Source of the DNA: Clostridiales bacterium | GTDB taxonomy: Bacteria; Bacillota; Clostridia; Lachnospirales; Lachnospiraceae | Assembly (NCBI GenBank): GCA_029010495.1 | Contig: JAQXKO010000009.1 | Span: forward strand, 41,433-105,432 | Direction: 5' to 3' | DNA length: 64,000 nucleotides | Part shown: positions 63,409 to 64,000 of the stretch, one piece after another | Numbering within the stretch: position 1 is the first letter of the stretch | How the letters are laid out: every line of letters starts with the position of its first letter | Translations under genes and position numbers: made by a program | The notes under the pieces: generated by a model | What the model was told of the DNA's origin: nothing | The model's database searches: none | What the model saw: the letters and a program-made list of their open reading frames with translations, nothing else

Positions 63409-64000
63409 CTACTTCTCAATTTCTCTGTTCTTGTGAAGTTCCTTGAGTTCCTCAATAGGCTTCTGCATTAAGTCTTCAATTAACTTATCATAGTCACCAT
63501 TATTGATTTCGTCAACTCTTTTATTTACATGCTCTGCTGTTGGTGCAATATACTTACCGTTAAGTCTTCTTGCAAGCATTGCAACCTGTGGATGAGAAAT
63601 ACCGGCAGGACAACGTGATGAACATACACCACACATTACACAGTCAAATGAAATGTCTGCACACTTCTCATACTCACCTCTCTGAGCATGAGCAATATAC
63701 TGCATAACATCAAGGCCCTGTGTACAAGCCTTTGTACATGCATTACAGCCTACACAGGAATAGATTTCAGGATATAACTGCATCATAATCTGCTGTGTCG
63801 GCTTAACTTCTTCAATATTATAAACTTCCTTTACAAGTGGGAAAAATGGTAATGTAGCAATATACATTCCATCTTCAACCTGTGTACTGCATGCAAGACA
63901 TGCATGAAGCTCACGATCACCTGCAATACGGTAAATTGTAGCACAAGCACCACAGAAACCGTTACGGCAGCCGCAACCACGAACAAGCTCGTAGCCTGCA
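63409..64000 (-). CDS. iron-sulfur subunit of the fumarate reductase, 5' end cut by the window
   Basis: The frame stays open to the right edge; an ATG at 63865-63867 is internal, not the start. The visible 196 residues begin inside a plant-type [2Fe-2S] domain (Cys11, 16, 19 and 37 in visible numbering: CRNGFCGAC and LACST), then two [4Fe-4S] motifs, CVGCNACTKAC (82-92) and CVMCGVCSSRC (120-130). Classic FrdB has a [3Fe-4S] in place of one of these, so this resembles hybrid or soluble fumarate reductases. A long charged C-terminal tail follows (KPIEELKELHKNREIEK). Confidence 0.88.
   Translation of the reverse strand, partial: AGYELVRGCGCRNGFCGACATIYRIAGDRELHACLACSTQVEDGMYIATLPFFPLVKEVYNIEEVKPTQQIMMQLYPEIYSCVGCNACTKACTQGLDVMQYIAHAQRGEYEKCADISFDCVMCGVCSSRCPAGISHPQVAMLARRLNGKYIAPTAEHVNKRVDEINNGDYDKLIEDLMQKPIEELKELHKNREIEK

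Noticed and set aside
63409..63867. Short 152-residue iron-sulfur protein starting at 63867
   Set aside because: The frame continues without a stop to the window edge and encodes a [2Fe-2S] domain upstream of that Met, so the Met is internal.

Overview
This is an AT-rich window from a low-GC Firmicute, most likely a sporulating gut Lachnospiraceae (Clostridia). The evidence is gene content: spoIVA, a type I GAPDH-pgk-tpiA-gpmI block, ylxM-ffh-rpsP-khpA, lepB-rbgA-rnhB-yraN, family II pyrophosphatase with CBS/DRTGG domains, and intracellular sugar hydrolases without signal peptides. A genus such as Lachnospira/Eubacterium is only a guess. Nearly all genes are on the minus strand. Only the tmRNA gene and one cell-wall gene (57584-59863) are clearly on the plus strand. 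No phage, insertion sequence, tRNA, rRNA or CRISPR was seen.

Layout. 1-4661: a partial YesL-like membrane protein, an unassigned glycosidase-like protein and a GH31 alpha-xylosidase. 4770-18239: one long tightly packed run that reads, in transcription order, lepB, rbgA, rnhB, yraN, pgeF, a DUF512 radical-SAM-like gene, der, plsY, spoIVA, a small membrane protein, a membrane MutS-like ATPase, rnhA, mutS. A strong promoter sits before lepB. 18442-22558: translation and secretion block ylxM-ffh-rpsP-khpA, then rimM-trmD behind an internal terminator, then rplS with its own promoter. 22735-31070: a TrmH-type methylase, a GH36 alpha-galactosidase and an amino-sugar cluster (metA, nahK, ROK-like protein, nagA, membrane protein). 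31142-34287: a small Asp/Asn-rich membrane protein, rluF-like and ligA. 34530-34870: ssrA (tmRNA), convergent with secG-rnr-smpB-pyrophosphatase-punA-add. 41650-46601: glycolysis (gap, pgk, tpiA, gpmI). 46765-57264: yicC-rpoZ-lepB2, and glyA, a lipoprotein, topB, an ABC/FtsX exporter and alr. 57584-59863: an L,D-transpeptidase with Big2 domains. 60011-64000: an AspT-type exchanger and a fumarate reductase whose iron-sulfur subunit runs off the right edge.

How the parts fit. The glycosidases, nahK/nagA and glycolysis describe a carbohydrate fermenter that takes up oligosaccharides and cleaves them in the cytoplasm. The right end suggests fumarate reduction as an electron sink, with a neighbouring carboxylate/amino-acid exchanger. 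Most of the window is conserved core genome. The parts most worth a second look are the unassigned GH partner of the alpha-xylosidase, the ROK-like protein with an extra N-terminal domain, the fumarate reductase with a [2Fe-2S] plus two [4Fe-4S] subunit and no visible membrane anchor, the palindromes and tandem repeats before the exchanger gene, and several places where a terminator hairpin overlaps the next gene's promoter or leader. I did not find a clear new defence or mobile system. GC content and homology were judged by eye, not computed.
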